The notes under the pieces are model-generated. The model had not been told where the DNA came from, ran no database searches, and was given only the letters and a program-made list of their open reading frames with translations. Shown here piece by piece: positions 7,891 through 16,281 of a stretch of DNA of 29,691 nt. The position numbers and the translations under genes are program-made. This stretch comes from DASXRU01 sp039933315 (GTDB taxonomy: Bacteria > Acidobacteriota > Blastocatellia > Pyrinomonadales > Pyrinomonadaceae), in assembly GCA_039933315.1 (NCBI GenBank), contig JBDTOI010000035.1, positions 1 through 29,691 on the forward strand, given 5' to 3'. Position 1 is the first letter of the stretch, and the number at the start of each line of letters is the position of its first letter.

Positions 7891-9426
7891 ATGGATCCGA
7901 CTTCAGGAACTACGCTCTCCAGCTGGATGGCAACCGCGGAAATCCGGGTGCGGCCCGCCTTAACCGAAGACGTCCACGCGAATGTTTGTATCGTGGGCGC
8001 GGGCATTGCCGGCATGACCACAGCTTACCTGCTGGCCCGCGAAGGAAAATCCGTGGTTGTGATGGACGATGGGCCTATTGGCGGCGGCATGACCGGCCGG
8101 ACGACGGCGCATCTGGTTACGGCGCTCGACAATCGTTATTTTGAGCTGGAGCGACTGCACGGTGAAGACAGCGCGCGATTGGCGGCGCAAAGTCATAAAG
8201 CTGCCATTGATCGAATTGAGAAGATCGTCAGCGAGGAAAAGATTGATTGCGACTTTGAACGAGTGGACGGTTACTTGTTTGTGCCACCCGGCGATAAAAA
8301 GGAAATCCTCGATGACGAGCTGAAGGCTGTGCATCGCGCGGGCTTGACCGACATTGAATTGGTCGATCGGGCGCCACTCGACTACGACACCGGTAAGGCC
8401 CTGCGTTTTCCCAGGCAAGCGCAGTTTCATCCCTTGAAATATCTGGCCGGACTGGCCGACGCCATCGAACGCGAAGGCGGCAAAATCTTTTGCCAAACAC
8501 ACGCGAGCAAGTTTGAAGGCGGCAAATCAGCTCGAATCGAAACTGCGATCGGGCCAGTAGTCAAAGCGGATGCGATCGTCGTGGCCACCAACACTCCGGT
8601 AAATGATCTGGTCGCCATCCATACCAAGCAGTCAGGCTACATGACCTACGTGCTGGGCGCGCGAGTGCCGCGCGGCTCTGTCACCAGGGCCCTCTACTGG
8701 GACACGCCCGATCCCTACCACTACGTTCGCGTTCAGACGGTGGCGGAGGGCGCCCGGGCGCATGACCTACTGATCTGCGGTGGCGAAGATCACAAGGTCG
8801 GGCAAAAAGACGATGCCAATCGCCGACTGGCCATACTGGAAAAGTGGATGCGAGAACGCTTTCCCATGATGAAGGAGATTGAGTTCCGCTGGTCGGGTGA
8901 AGTTATGGAACCCATTGATGGGCTGGCCTTCATCGGCAAGAACCCTCTGGACCACGACAATGTCTTTATCGCTACCGGTGACTCCGGGAACGGAATGACA
9001 CACGGCACCATTGCCGGCATTCTTTTGACGGACCTGATCTTGGGGCGAAAGAATGAGTGGGAAGATCTCTACAGCCCATCGCGAGTCACACTGGGCGCGA
9101 TCAAGGAGTTTGCCAGGGAAAACATCAATGTCGCCGGCCAGTACGTTGATCTGGTGACTCCCGGCGAAGTCGATTCCGACAAAGAAATAAAGACCGGCTC
9201 TGGCGCCGTCATTCGGCGCGGGATGGCAAAGGTGGCTGTTTACAAAGATGAAGCCGGCGAGGTGCATGAGATGTCGGCGGTGTGCCGGCACCTGGGCTGC
9301 ATTGTGGACTGGAATTCGTTTGAAAAGACGTGGGACTGTCCCTGCCACGGTTCGCGCTACGACGCGCTCGGGCATGTCATAATGGGCCCGGCCAACAGCG
9401 ATCTACCGCCGGTTGAGGAAGAATAG
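7891..9426 (+). CDS. FAD-dependent oxidoreductase with C-terminal Rieske domain
   Basis: 511 residues with two domains. Residues 32-400 are a D-amino-acid-oxidase/glycine-oxidase-type FAD fold with the dinucleotide motif IVGAGIAGMTTAYLLA (34-49), TGRTTAHLVTALD, and the C-terminal FAD motif FIATGDSGNGMTHGT. Residues about 425-511 are a Rieske [2Fe-2S] domain with ligands C465, H467, C483 and H486. C470 and C485 stand where the bc1-type Rieske disulfide forms (CRHLGC and CPCH). This DAO-Rieske fusion is found in many bacteria; the substrate is unknown and could be an amine or amino acid. The start ATG has an upstream GGAAGGAAAG. There is no signal peptide. Confidence 0.9.
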   Translation: MDPTSGTTLSSWMATAEIRVRPALTEDVHANVCIVGAGIAGMTTAYLLAREGKSVVVMDDGPIGGGMTGRTTAHLVTALDNRYFELERLHGEDSARLAAQSHKAAIDRIEKIVSEEKIDCDFERVDGYLFVPPGDKKEILDDELKAVHRAGLTDIELVDRAPLDYDTGKALRFPRQAQFHPLKYLAGLADAIEREGGKIFCQTHASKFEGGKSARIETAIGPVVKADAIVVATNTPVNDLVAIHTKQSGYMTYVLGARVPRGSVTRALYWDTPDPYHYVRVQTVAEGARAHDLLICGGEDHKVGQKDDANRRLAILEKWMRERFPMMKEIEFRWSGEVMEPIDGLAFIGKNPLDHDNVFIATGDSGNGMTHGTIAGILLTDLILGRKNEWEDLYSPSRVTLGAIKEFARENINVAGQYVDLVTPGEVDSDKEIKTGSGAVIRRGMAKVAVYKDEAGEVHEMSAVCRHLGCIVDWNSFEKTWDCPCHGSRYDALGHVIMGPANSDLPPVEEE

Positions 9427-9438
9427 GGGCTCTCTTTT

Positions 9439-9535
9439 GAGTGGCACAGACTTCAGTCTGTGATACCCGATTCGAACTTAGCCCGATCGAGAACTATTCC
9501 GCGTCTTCCATCACAGACTGAAGTCTGTGACACTC
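9439..9535. repeat. Paired-arm hairpin repeat, CACAGACTTCAGTCTGTG family
   Basis: The arm GAGTGGCACAGACTTCAGTC (9439-9464, continuing TGTGAT) and its inverted copy (9510-9535) enclose a 45-nt spacer ending CCGCGTCTTCC. The element at 10551-10648 has the same arms and a similar spacer, so both are copies of one mobile-type unit resembling a REPIN. Confidence 0.85.
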
Positions 9536-9570
9536 TATGAGTTCTTGGCGCCCTGGCGCGAAAACAAACC

Positions 9571-10551
9571 ATGGCACGTCCCGCAACTGAAAAGAAAACG
9601 GCGGTTAAACGCACCGCGCAGCGCCTGGGTCCATCGATCTCGGCGGAGGAGTTCCTTTCCCTGAGGAAGCCGAAGGGCGATCTGATCCTCAATCTCGAAG
9701 GCGAGCGCGTTTCTGTGACCAGCCTCGATCGCATCTACTGGCTCGAGGAGAAGCTGACGAAGTTCGACTTAATCAGCTACTACCTGCAAATCAGCTCGCT
9801 GATCATGCCATTCTTGAAAGGCCGGCCGGCCATCCTGCAGCGCTACCCGCGCGGGATCAAGGCGCCCATGTTTTTCCAACAGGACCTGGACAGTGCCCCG
9901 GCCTTTATCAAGACCGTGCGGCTGACGAATCAGGAGGGCCGCGAGTTGGATTATGCGGTTTACACCACGCCCGCCTCGCTGCTGCACTTTGTTAACCTGG
10001 GAACAATCGAACAGCACCCGTGGCATTCAACTACCCAGCATCTCATGAAACCGGATTACGTGATGCTTGACCTCGATCCCAAACAAGCGCCCTGGGGAAA
10101 TGTATTGCGAGTGGCCTTGACCGCAAAAGAGGTTTTGGATGAACTGGGCCTGCCATCCTATCCGAAGACTTCCGGTTCATCAGGAATACACATCTACCTG
10201 CCGCTGAAACCCAAACACGATTACGTGAAGATCGCCGGCGTGGCAGAAGCCCTGGCCAATGAAATTGCCCGGCGCGCCCCGAAGATCGCCACCACGCAAC
10301 GCTCCCTCGCTAAACGGGAGAAGCAACAGGTTTATGTTGACTGGATGCAAAACGCGAAGGGTAAGAGCATTGCCGCGCCCTATTCGGCCCGCGCGAAACC
10401 GGGCGCGACTGTTTCGATGCCTTTGCAGTGGAAGCAGATCGAGCGCGGCGTGAAGATTTCCGACTACACGATTAAGAACGCACCGGGGTTGTTAAAAAAG
10501 AATGATCCTTGGAAGGACTTCTTTGCTGACCGGCAAGACTTGAAGATTTGA
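9571..10551 (+). CDS. Stand-alone LigD-type polymerase/primase domain
   Basis: 326 residues covering only the archaeo-eukaryotic-primase-like polymerase domain of LigD, which fills and extends ends during non-homologous end joining. The metal-binding residues are D167 and D169 (YVMLDLDP) and probably D257 (VYVDWMQN). The SGSSGIHIYLP segment (201-211) and FVNLGTIEQHPWHS (140-153) are family hallmarks. Ligase and phosphoesterase domains are absent, and no ku gene is in the window. It starts 35 nt after a hairpin repeat. The domain call is strong; a role with a separately encoded ligase and Ku is inferred from the family. Confidence 0.9.
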   Translation: MARPATEKKTAVKRTAQRLGPSISAEEFLSLRKPKGDLILNLEGERVSVTSLDRIYWLEEKLTKFDLISYYLQISSLIMPFLKGRPAILQRYPRGIKAPMFFQQDLDSAPAFIKTVRLTNQEGRELDYAVYTTPASLLHFVNLGTIEQHPWHSTTQHLMKPDYVMLDLDPKQAPWGNVLRVALTAKEVLDELGLPSYPKTSGSSGIHIYLPLKPKHDYVKIAGVAEALANEIARRAPKIATTQRSLAKREKQQVYVDWMQNAKGKSIAAPYSARAKPGATVSMPLQWKQIERGVKISDYTIKNAPGLLKKNDPWKDFFADRQDLKI

Positions 10552-10648
10552 AGTGGCACAGACTTCAGTCTGTGATGCCAACTCAAAACTGGGCCCGATC
10601 CAGGAAAGATTCCGCGTCTTCCATCACAGACTGAAGTCTGTGCCACTT
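10551..10648. repeat. Paired-arm hairpin repeat, CACAGACTTCAGTCTGTG family
   Basis: Inverted arms at 10551-10576 and 10623-10648 enclose a 46-nt spacer related to that of the 9439-9535 copy (both contain GCCCGATC and end TTCCGCGTCTTCC). It begins at the LigD-type stop codon and ends 1 nt before the TPR start codon. Confidence 0.85.
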
Positions 10649-10649
10649 C

Positions 10650-11162
10650 ATGAGCGAGCAATTGATTTTCGACGACGATGCCTCAGCGGGGGCCAAACTG
10701 ACGGCAATGGAATTTTTCCAGCGCGCTTATCACGCGCAGATGGAGAACAACTACGAAGAAGCCATTGAGCTCTATCGGCGTTCTATTGAGACTTTCCCCA
10801 CCGCTGAAGCGCACACCTTTCTTGGTTGGGTCTACAGTTTCCAGGACCGGCACGATGAAGCTATCGCTGAATGCCTGGAAGCAATTCGGGTGGACGAGAC
10901 TTTTGGCAACCCTTACAACGATATAGGCAGCTATCTGCTGACCAAGGGTGATTCATACGGCTGTGTGCGCTGGTTCAAACGCGCGCTGCTGGCGCCGCGT
11001 TACGAATCCTACGCCTTTCCGCATTTCAATCTGGGACGCGTTTACGAAATGCGGCACCGGTTTCTGGAGGCCGCCAGGCACTACGGTCTGGCCCTTGAAC
11101 AGAATCCCGACTTTGCCCAGGCCGCCGTCAGTCTCCACCGCATGCAAGCCCGATTGAATTAG
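10650..11162 (+). CDS. Tetratricopeptide repeat protein
   Basis: 170 residues built of about four TPR units: AYHAQMENNYEEAIELYRRS, GWVYSFQDRHDEAIAECLEA, a degenerate third (GSYLLTKGDSYGCVRWFKRA) and GRVYEMRHRFLEAARHYGLA. There is no signal or membrane segment, so it is probably a cytoplasmic protein-interaction module with unknown partners. The ATG at 10650 directly follows a hairpin repeat and lacks a Shine-Dalgarno; the internal ATG at 10708 is an alternative start that would shorten the N-terminus without touching the TPRs. Confidence 0.8.
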   Translation: MSEQLIFDDDASAGAKLTAMEFFQRAYHAQMENNYEEAIELYRRSIETFPTAEAHTFLGWVYSFQDRHDEAIAECLEAIRVDETFGNPYNDIGSYLLTKGDSYGCVRWFKRALLAPRYESYAFPHFNLGRVYEMRHRFLEAARHYGLALEQNPDFAQAAVSLHRMQARLN

Positions 11163-11172
11163 TGAAAAACAA

Positions 11173-11203
11173 TATAGGGCCTATAGGACTTATTGGACCT
11201 ATA
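11173..11203. repeat. TATAGG/CCTATA repeat between convergent genes
   Basis: TATAGGGCCTATAGG continues to GGACCTATA, an inverted repeat in the 48-nt gap between the convergent TPR and thioesterase stops. Copies lie at 11641-11669 and 15832-15860. Confidence 0.7.
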
Positions 11204-11210
11204 CCTTCTC

Positions 11211-11597
11211 TTACCTCTTAATCTCCACCTTCTGATGGTTCTTGTTGACCGCCACATAGACCACTTCCGCTTCGGTGACCCGCACGCTGTCATCCGAACT
11301 GCTGGGGCGCTCAGCCTCCACTACAACCCGCACCGTAATTGATGTCGTGCCGACGCGCAGGGTCTCCGCGTAGAAACTCACCAGGTCACCGACGAAGACC
11401 GGCTGATGAAACTTCACTTCGCGCATCGCGATAGTCACAAAGCGATCCATTTTGGTATGACGGTGCGCCTCAATGGCCCCAGCCATGTCGATGTAGCTGA
11501 GAATGACGCCGCCAAATATCGTGCCCTGGGAATTGGTGTCGCGTGGTAGCAGCGTGATGCGAATCGCAGGATCGGTGTAGGAGTTCATGGAGGTCAT
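11211..11597 (-). CDS. Hotdog-fold acyl-CoA thioesterase (YciA-like)
   Basis: 128-residue hotdog enzyme that hydrolyses acyl-CoA thioesters in the cytoplasm. It shows the family signature LLPRDTNSQGTIFGG, then VILSYIDMAGAIEAHRH, VTIAMREVKFHQPVFVGDLVSF and a C-terminal beta strand EAEVVYVAV. I start at ATG 11597 (MTSMNSYTDP), although ATG 11588 (MNSYTDP) is equally possible. The longer frame to 11660 translates repeat DNA and is rejected. No good Shine-Dalgarno precedes either ATG. The chain-length preference cannot be read from the sequence. Confidence 0.87.
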   Translation of the reverse strand: MTSMNSYTDPAIRITLLPRDTNSQGTIFGGVILSYIDMAGAIEAHRHTKMDRFVTIAMREVKFHQPVFVGDLVSFYAETLRVGTTSITVRVVVEAERPSSSDDSVRVTEAEVVYVAVNKNHQKVEIKR

Positions 11598-11640
11598 CGT
11601 AAATGGTAAATCGTGAATGGTAAATGGGGGGTATTGAGGA

Positions 11641-11669
11641 ATAGGTCCTATAGGTCGCATAGGCCCTAT
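11641..11669. repeat. TATAGG/CCTATA repeat copy
   Basis: ATAGGTCCTATAGG continues to TAGGCCCTAT, a member of the same family as 11173-11203, located upstream of the thioesterase gene. Confidence 0.65.
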
Positions 11670-11760
11670 GCTCTGAGCGGAACAAATTGGAGCCCGCGGT
11701 GTCTAACTCATCGACTGCACACCTGTTTCGGAATCCGAAACTGAAAGGCCTTATTGCATT

Positions 11761-12018
11761 ATGCTTCTGCTCACACCACTTGCCGCCGCCGTGTTCAGGG
11801 TTCTGGAAGATGCTCTGTTATTCGCCCTCGTTCTTCCGGAGTGTGAAGACTGTGGTGGCTTTGATGACCTGGGGCTCCTGCTGATCGGTGGGGTCTTTTT
11901 AGCGGTCGGAGTCGGCGTAGCCTTTACCCTGATCAGGCTGCGATTACGCGACCAAAAAGCAGAAGCACCTGCATTTATTTCGATTACCTCTTCAAAACAG
12001 GACTCAAAGCTGCAGTAG
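11761..12018 (+). CDS. Small putative membrane protein
   Basis: 85 residues with two hydrophobic stretches (about 2-25 and 37-58) separated by a Cys-containing loop (PECEDCGGFDD), then a basic RLRLRDQK stretch and a polar tail. Topology and basic flank are plausible for a small inner-membrane protein. I recognise no family. A GAAAGG lies about 13 nt upstream, too far to be convincing, so the gene is uncertain. Confidence 0.4.
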   Translation: MLLLTPLAAAVFRVLEDALLFALVLPECEDCGGFDDLGLLLIGGVFLAVGVGVAFTLIRLRLRDQKAEAPAFISITSSKQDSKLQ

Positions 12019-12054
12019 TTTGCGCCTCCGCGCGGCTTTGCCCAAAATTCCTAT

Positions 12055-12148
12055 TTCGTGTTCTTTAGTGAAGTTTAGTGTGATTCGTGGATCGTGTGGC
12101 TCCGAATCCCAAGCACACGATCCAGGAAATCTCACGAAGCAACACGAA
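12055..12148. repeat. Imperfect inverted repeat, TTCGTGTT...AACACGAA
   Basis: Arms at 12055-12098 and 12114-12148 share the ends TTCGTGTT and GGATCGTGTG in inverted orientation, with a gap in one arm. It occupies the 367-base spacer before the kinase gene; apart from the promoter candidate at 12271-12299 I see nothing else there. Confidence 0.65.
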
Positions 12149-12270
12149 CCAATGGTCATCTTAGGTGTTCTCAGTGGTCCTCTTCGAACCGGCCGGACTC
12201 TTTTGGGCAAAGCCCTGCATTCCGCGCCTGCCTTTCCCTGTCATTGCCCACCGCTTATCTCAGTATTGGA

Positions 12271-12299
12271 TTGAAAAGCCCGCGCCCGTGTCGTAGTAT
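12271..12299 (+). promoter_or_regulatory. Possible sigma70-like promoter of the kinase-TPR gene
   Basis: TTGAAA (12271-12276) and TAGTAT (12294-12299) are separated by exactly 17 nt, 86 nt upstream of the ATG. Confidence 0.45.
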
Positions 12300-12385
12300 T
12301 CGCGCGTAATTCTTTGCATCGGGCTTCCTAAGTCTTTCAGCACCCGCCATTTCAGTGGGCGACCCGTCGCAGTCAATCCGCGCCA

Positions 12386-15300
12386 ATGATCGGGCAAACC
12401 GTTTCTCATTACCGGATACTTGAGCCTCTCGGCGCGGGAGGTATGGGCACTGTCTATCTTGCCGAAGACACGCTGCTGGGCCGCCGCGTGGCGATCAAAT
12501 TCCCTTTCGCCGCCACCAATGAACACGATTTTCGCGCTCGTTTCCTGCGTGAAGCGCGCGCCATTTCAGAACTCAGTCACCCTTCGATAGCGACCCTTTT
12601 CGATTATGGCGAGACCGTCGATGGCCAGCCCTTCCTGGTGATGGAATTCGTTAAGGGCCAGCCGCTGAGCGAGCTGATCGAAAGGGGTCAACTCACCCTG
12701 GCCAGAGCCCTGGAGATTATTTCGGAGGTGGCCACGGCCCTGGGCGAGGCGCACGCACGCAGTGTTATTCATCGCGACATCAAGCCCTCAAACATCATGG
12801 TTGACGAACGCGGGCGGGTGAAGGTGCTTGATTTCGGACTGGCAAAACAGTTGACCAATGACCGGGTGCTCAGTTCAGAGCCGGAAGCATTGACCCTGTT
12901 GTCGGCTAAAACAGGCAGCGGTGTGGTGCTGGGCACTCCTGCTTACCTTTCGCCGGAACAAGCCACCGGCGGTGCGGTCGATGGACGTAGTGATCTGTTT
13001 GCGTTGGGCGCCGTGTTGTACGAATCAATCACCGGGCAGATGCCTTTCTCCGGCAGCTCGCTAATCGAGATTGCTTCGAAAGTGCTCCAGGTCGATCCGG
13101 AGCTGCCGTCAAAGATCAATCCCCGCGTTCCTAAAGAACTGGACTTCGTAGCCCTCAAGGCGTTGGCGAAGAAACCTGATAACCGTTATCAATCCGCCGC
13201 GGAGATGGGCGCCGATCTTAACTCGGTGGGAGAACTCGTGCGCGATGACTCAGGGAAGACGCTTATCAGTCGCGCCTTTTCTCCCTCCTCCACCGGTAAC
13301 AGTCGGGCTTTTGGGACTCTTTCTCAGGTACTGCAACGCCCACGAATTCCCATCTATTACATCCTGATCGCGCTGGCGGTCATCCTGGCGGCCGGCTTGA
13401 TTGCCTGGCGCTGGTGGCGACCTACTCCTTATCAGCCTTCGGCCGAGGCGCAGCGCTGGTACGACGTCGGCACAAACGCTCTTCGCGAAGGCGCGTATTA
13501 TCAGTCCAGCAAGGCCCTGGAGCGGGCCGTCGCCGCCGATGAGCGATACATGCTGGCTCATGCCCGTTTGGCCGAGGCGTTGGTTGAACTGGATTACTCC
13601 GATCGCGCCAAAGACGAACTGCTTCGCGTGACTGCCGCCGATCGTTCCGGACTCTCAAGCAAGGACTTGCTTTACCTCGATGCAATAACCGCCACTGCCC
13701 GGCATGACTATGCGAAATCGATTGAGCTCTTTCGACAAATCGCGCAACAGGCTCCGAAAGCCGAAAAGGCATACGTGCTCGTGGACCTGGGGCGCGCCTA
13801 TGAGAAGAACAATGAAATCGCGAATGCTATAACCAACTTCACGGAAGCGACCACGCGAAACCCGCAATACCCGACTGCGTTCCTGCGCCTGGGAATTCTC
13901 CAGGGCCGGCGGAGGGAACTGCCGGCGGCGCTGGCCTCATTCGATAAAGCTGAGGCCATTTATCAGGCGTTGGGAAATCTTGAAGGCCGCGCCGAAGTGG
14001 CCTACCAGCGCGGCTTTCTTCTTAATAACAGCAACAAGCTGGCCGATGCTAAGACACAGTTGGAGCAAGCTCTGAATCTGGCCCGCGCTGCCGATAACAA
14101 ATCGCAGGAGATTAAGACGCTCTTGCAGCTCAGCAGCGTCACCGTGGATGCGGGAGAAATGGCGCGCGCTACTGACTACGCGCGGCAAGCCATTGAGCTC
14201 GCCCAGAAAAATGGCATGGAAAACCTGGCGGCCCAGGGATTAATCGATCTCAGCAACGCTTTCCTGGTTCGGGGCGATTACGCAGAGACGGAGAAGTACC
14301 TGATGCAGGCGTTGGAATCAGCGCAGCGAAATAAGGCCCGCCGAAATGAAGCCAGAGCAATGTTTTCCATGGCCAGCCTGCGCGTGCAACAAAACAAGCC
14401 TGACGAGGCGGTTACATACCTTTCGCCGGCCCTCGCGTTTTATCAACAGGGGGGATACCGCAGAGAGACCACGCTGGGACTCGGCCTGCTAGCGCGCTCC
14501 AGTGTGCAGAAGGGCGACTATGAAGCGGCACTGAAGGCTGACAGCGACCTACTGGAACTCGCCCGGCAAATGAATGACCAGTCGCAGGTATCATTTGCGC
14601 ATAGCGAGCTGGGATCCGTGCTGTCGCGGCAGGAGAAATACTCGGAAGCTTTGGATCATTTGAATCAGGCCTACGCGATTCAAAAAACTGAAGGCGTGCA
14701 GCGGAGTATTGGTTATAACATGCTGGCTCGCGCCAATGTTCTCTGGCAGATAGGGCGCTACGCGGAAGCTCAGACCCTGCTGGACCAGGCCAATGCCATC
14801 GCCAGCAGCCCCACTGGTGGTATTAAGCGGCTGGCGGCAGAAATCAATCTCACGACTGCGGAGATGGCCTTAAGCCAGGGACGCTTTGCGGAAGCCAAAA
14901 GTGTAGCTGAAAAGTTATTGGCGGCGTCGGGTACTGAGTTTCCCAATCTGGCAATAGATGCGAAGCGGGTGCTCGGCCTGGCGCAAGCAAATAGTGGCGC
15001 CGCAGCGGCAGGCAAGAAAACGTGCGCTGAGGCAGTCGAAATGGCCAGGCCCCTTAGCGATCCTCTGCGGCTCGCGGTTGCGCGGTTGGCTCTGGCGCGG
15101 GCCGCGCTGCTGGCGGGCAACTCGTCGGAAGCACTGACGAAGTCGATGGAAGCACAGCAGGATTTTGCTCGCGCGGGGTTGACTGGATCAGAGTGGCAAT
15201 CATGGGCAATTGCGGCCCTGGCCAGCGGCGCCGTGGGGCAAGCCGGGCCGGCGCGAGATCAGACGGCAAAGGCTATTCAGTTGCTGGCCACACTTGAGCA

Positions 15301-15388
15301 AAAGTGGGGAGCAGAAGTCTTCAACTCTTACTTCGCGCGGCCGGATGTGCAGCAGCTCCGCAAGCAGCTCGCTGAAGTGGTTCAATGA
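12386..15388 (+). CDS. Serine/threonine protein kinase with membrane anchor and C-terminal TPR array
   Basis: 1000 residues. Residues 1-285 are a Hanks-type kinase: glycine loop GAGGMG (16-21), K38, catalytic HRDIKPSN (129-136), DFGLAK (149-154), activation segment end GTPAYLSPEQ (183-192). All catalytic residues are present. A basic linker leads to one membrane helix (about 322-341), then residues 350-1000 carry many TPR-like units with repeated (A/G)-x-(A/Y) helices. The kinase faces the cytoplasm and the TPR domain would be periplasmic, an architecture common in acidobacteria. Signal and substrates are unknown. MIGQTVSHYRIL is a normal start for the family. Confidence 0.92.
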   Translation: MIGQTVSHYRILEPLGAGGMGTVYLAEDTLLGRRVAIKFPFAATNEHDFRARFLREARAISELSHPSIATLFDYGETVDGQPFLVMEFVKGQPLSELIERGQLTLARALEIISEVATALGEAHARSVIHRDIKPSNIMVDERGRVKVLDFGLAKQLTNDRVLSSEPEALTLLSAKTGSGVVLGTPAYLSPEQATGGAVDGRSDLFALGAVLYESITGQMPFSGSSLIEIASKVLQVDPELPSKINPRVPKELDFVALKALAKKPDNRYQSAAEMGADLNSVGELVRDDSGKTLISRAFSPSSTGNSRAFGTLSQVLQRPRIPIYYILIALAVILAAGLIAWRWWRPTPYQPSAEAQRWYDVGTNALREGAYYQSSKALERAVAADERYMLAHARLAEALVELDYSDRAKDELLRVTAADRSGLSSKDLLYLDAITATARHDYAKSIELFRQIAQQAPKAEKAYVLVDLGRAYEKNNEIANAITNFTEATTRNPQYPTAFLRLGILQGRRRELPAALASFDKAEAIYQALGNLEGRAEVAYQRGFLLNNSNKLADAKTQLEQALNLARAADNKSQEIKTLLQLSSVTVDAGEMARATDYARQAIELAQKNGMENLAAQGLIDLSNAFLVRGDYAETEKYLMQALESAQRNKARRNEARAMFSMASLRVQQNKPDEAVTYLSPALAFYQQGGYRRETTLGLGLLARSSVQKGDYEAALKADSDLLELARQMNDQSQVSFAHSELGSVLSRQEKYSEALDHLNQAYAIQKTEGVQRSIGYNMLARANVLWQIGRYAEAQTLLDQANAIASSPTGGIKRLAAEINLTTAEMALSQGRFAEAKSVAEKLLAASGTEFPNLAIDAKRVLGLAQANSGAAAAGKKTCAEAVEMARPLSDPLRLAVARLALARAALLAGNSSEALTKSMEAQQDFARAGLTGSEWQSWAIAALASGAVGQAGPARDQTAKAIQLLATLEQKWGAEVFNSYFARPDVQQLRKQLAEVVQ

Positions 15389-15468
15389 ACGAGTGGCTTA
15401 ATTACGCACGCTGCGGCCGATGCCCCGTGCAATTGTTTTCCCACCTTACCCAAACAAGGAGAAGATCA

Positions 15469-15819
15469 ATGAGGCTTTCCCGCAAACTAGTAATCGGCAT
15501 TGCCGTGACGGTGATTCTGGCCGTCGGAGTGTTGACCCTGACGGCGCGCAGCGCATCTACATTCGCTCAGTTGCAGGAGCCACTCCAGATGTTGGATGGC
15601 GACCCAATAATCCTGAAGGGCGGATCGCTGACGCTTGAATGTCCGAAAAAGGATGACTGTATGGCATTTAATTCAGCCATTAAGAAGCATGAACTCAAGG
15701 ATAAGAACAAGAAGGTCCAAAGAATAATCGTGAGGGACGAATATGGAGCCATCTTGTACAACGGTAGCAAGGTGAACTTTCCCAACGGCAAGCCCACCAT
15801 CGAGATATACGTGAAGTAA
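15469..15819 (+). CDS. Small exported protein of unknown function
   Basis: 116 residues with a signal peptide (MRLSRK, then hydrophobic 8-25, and a possible cleavage after ARSAS or TFAQ). The mature part has two cysteines (ECPKKDDC) that may pair, a lysine-rich middle (KKHELKDKNKKVQR) and a beta-rich C-terminus. ATG 15469 is chosen because AAGGAG lies 8 nt upstream; the longer frame from 15385 has no such site. It follows the kinase by 80 nt and may be cotranscribed. No family recognised. Confidence 0.7.
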   Translation: MRLSRKLVIGIAVTVILAVGVLTLTARSASTFAQLQEPLQMLDGDPIILKGGSLTLECPKKDDCMAFNSAIKKHELKDKNKKVQRIIVRDEYGAILYNGSKVNFPNGKPTIEIYVK

Positions 15820-15831
15820 TTCTCCGGATGA

Positions 15832-15860
15832 ATAGGGCCTATCGGTCGAATAGGTCCTAT
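15832..15860. repeat. TATAGG/CCTATA repeat between convergent genes
   Basis: ATAGGGCCTAT...ATAGGTCCTAT lies in the 40-nt gap between convergent stops (15819 and 15860) and touches the MoaD-like stop codon. Any transcript from either side carries it as a hairpin. Confidence 0.7.
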
Positions 15861-16141
15861 TAGCCTCCGCCGCTGACTGAAGGCATGATGGTGAGTTCAC
15901 TGCCTTCTTTCAGCGTGGTTTTGAGCACTTCTTTGCGGGGGATGGTTTCGTTGTTGACGAACACATTGACGTGTTGTCTGACCTCACCCTTTTCATTTAC
16001 TACCCGGTCGCGCAGGCCAACGTGCTGTTGCCACAACTCATTCAGGGCCGCCCCCACGGTACCGGGCGAAGAGTCGAGCTCGATCCGGGTGCGATCATCG
16101 GTGAACTCGGTCAGGAAACCTGCAATGTTAAAGGTGATCAT
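15860..16141 (-). CDS. MoaD/ThiS-family ubiquitin-like sulfur carrier
   Basis: 93-residue beta-grasp protein ending in SGGG, so it keeps the terminal GG that is adenylated and thiocarboxylated in MoaD, ThiS and archaeal SAMP proteins. Family features are GTVGAALNELWQQHVGLRDRV (27-47), HVNVFVNNE (57-65) and LKEGSELTIMPSVSGGG (77-93). No moaE, thiG or E1-like gene is nearby. Instead it lies 140 nt downstream of an Asp-box beta-propeller gene on the same strand. The role may therefore be a specialised carrier rather than molybdopterin or thiamin synthesis; this is inference. Confidence 0.88.
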   Translation of the reverse strand: MITFNIAGFLTEFTDDRTRIELDSSPGTVGAALNELWQQHVGLRDRVVNEKGEVRQHVNVFVNNETIPRKEVLKTTLKEGSELTIMPSVSGGG

Positions 16142-16281
16142 TGAAACGATTACCGGGACGGATCTACTTCAGTACAACATTTTCATTTCCCACTCCTGAT
16201 AACTCCATTTAGCATCCTAAAAACCTGCACAGTTGAAGATGGGCATCACAAAAACTTGCATCGTTGAAGACTTGCACTCAC

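Noticed and set aside
16202..16281. Short direct repeats TTGCA.CGTTGAAGA before the MoaD-like gene as an operator
   Set aside because: They are imperfect, irregularly spaced and lie inside a likely operon gap; the evidence is too thin for a regulatory site.
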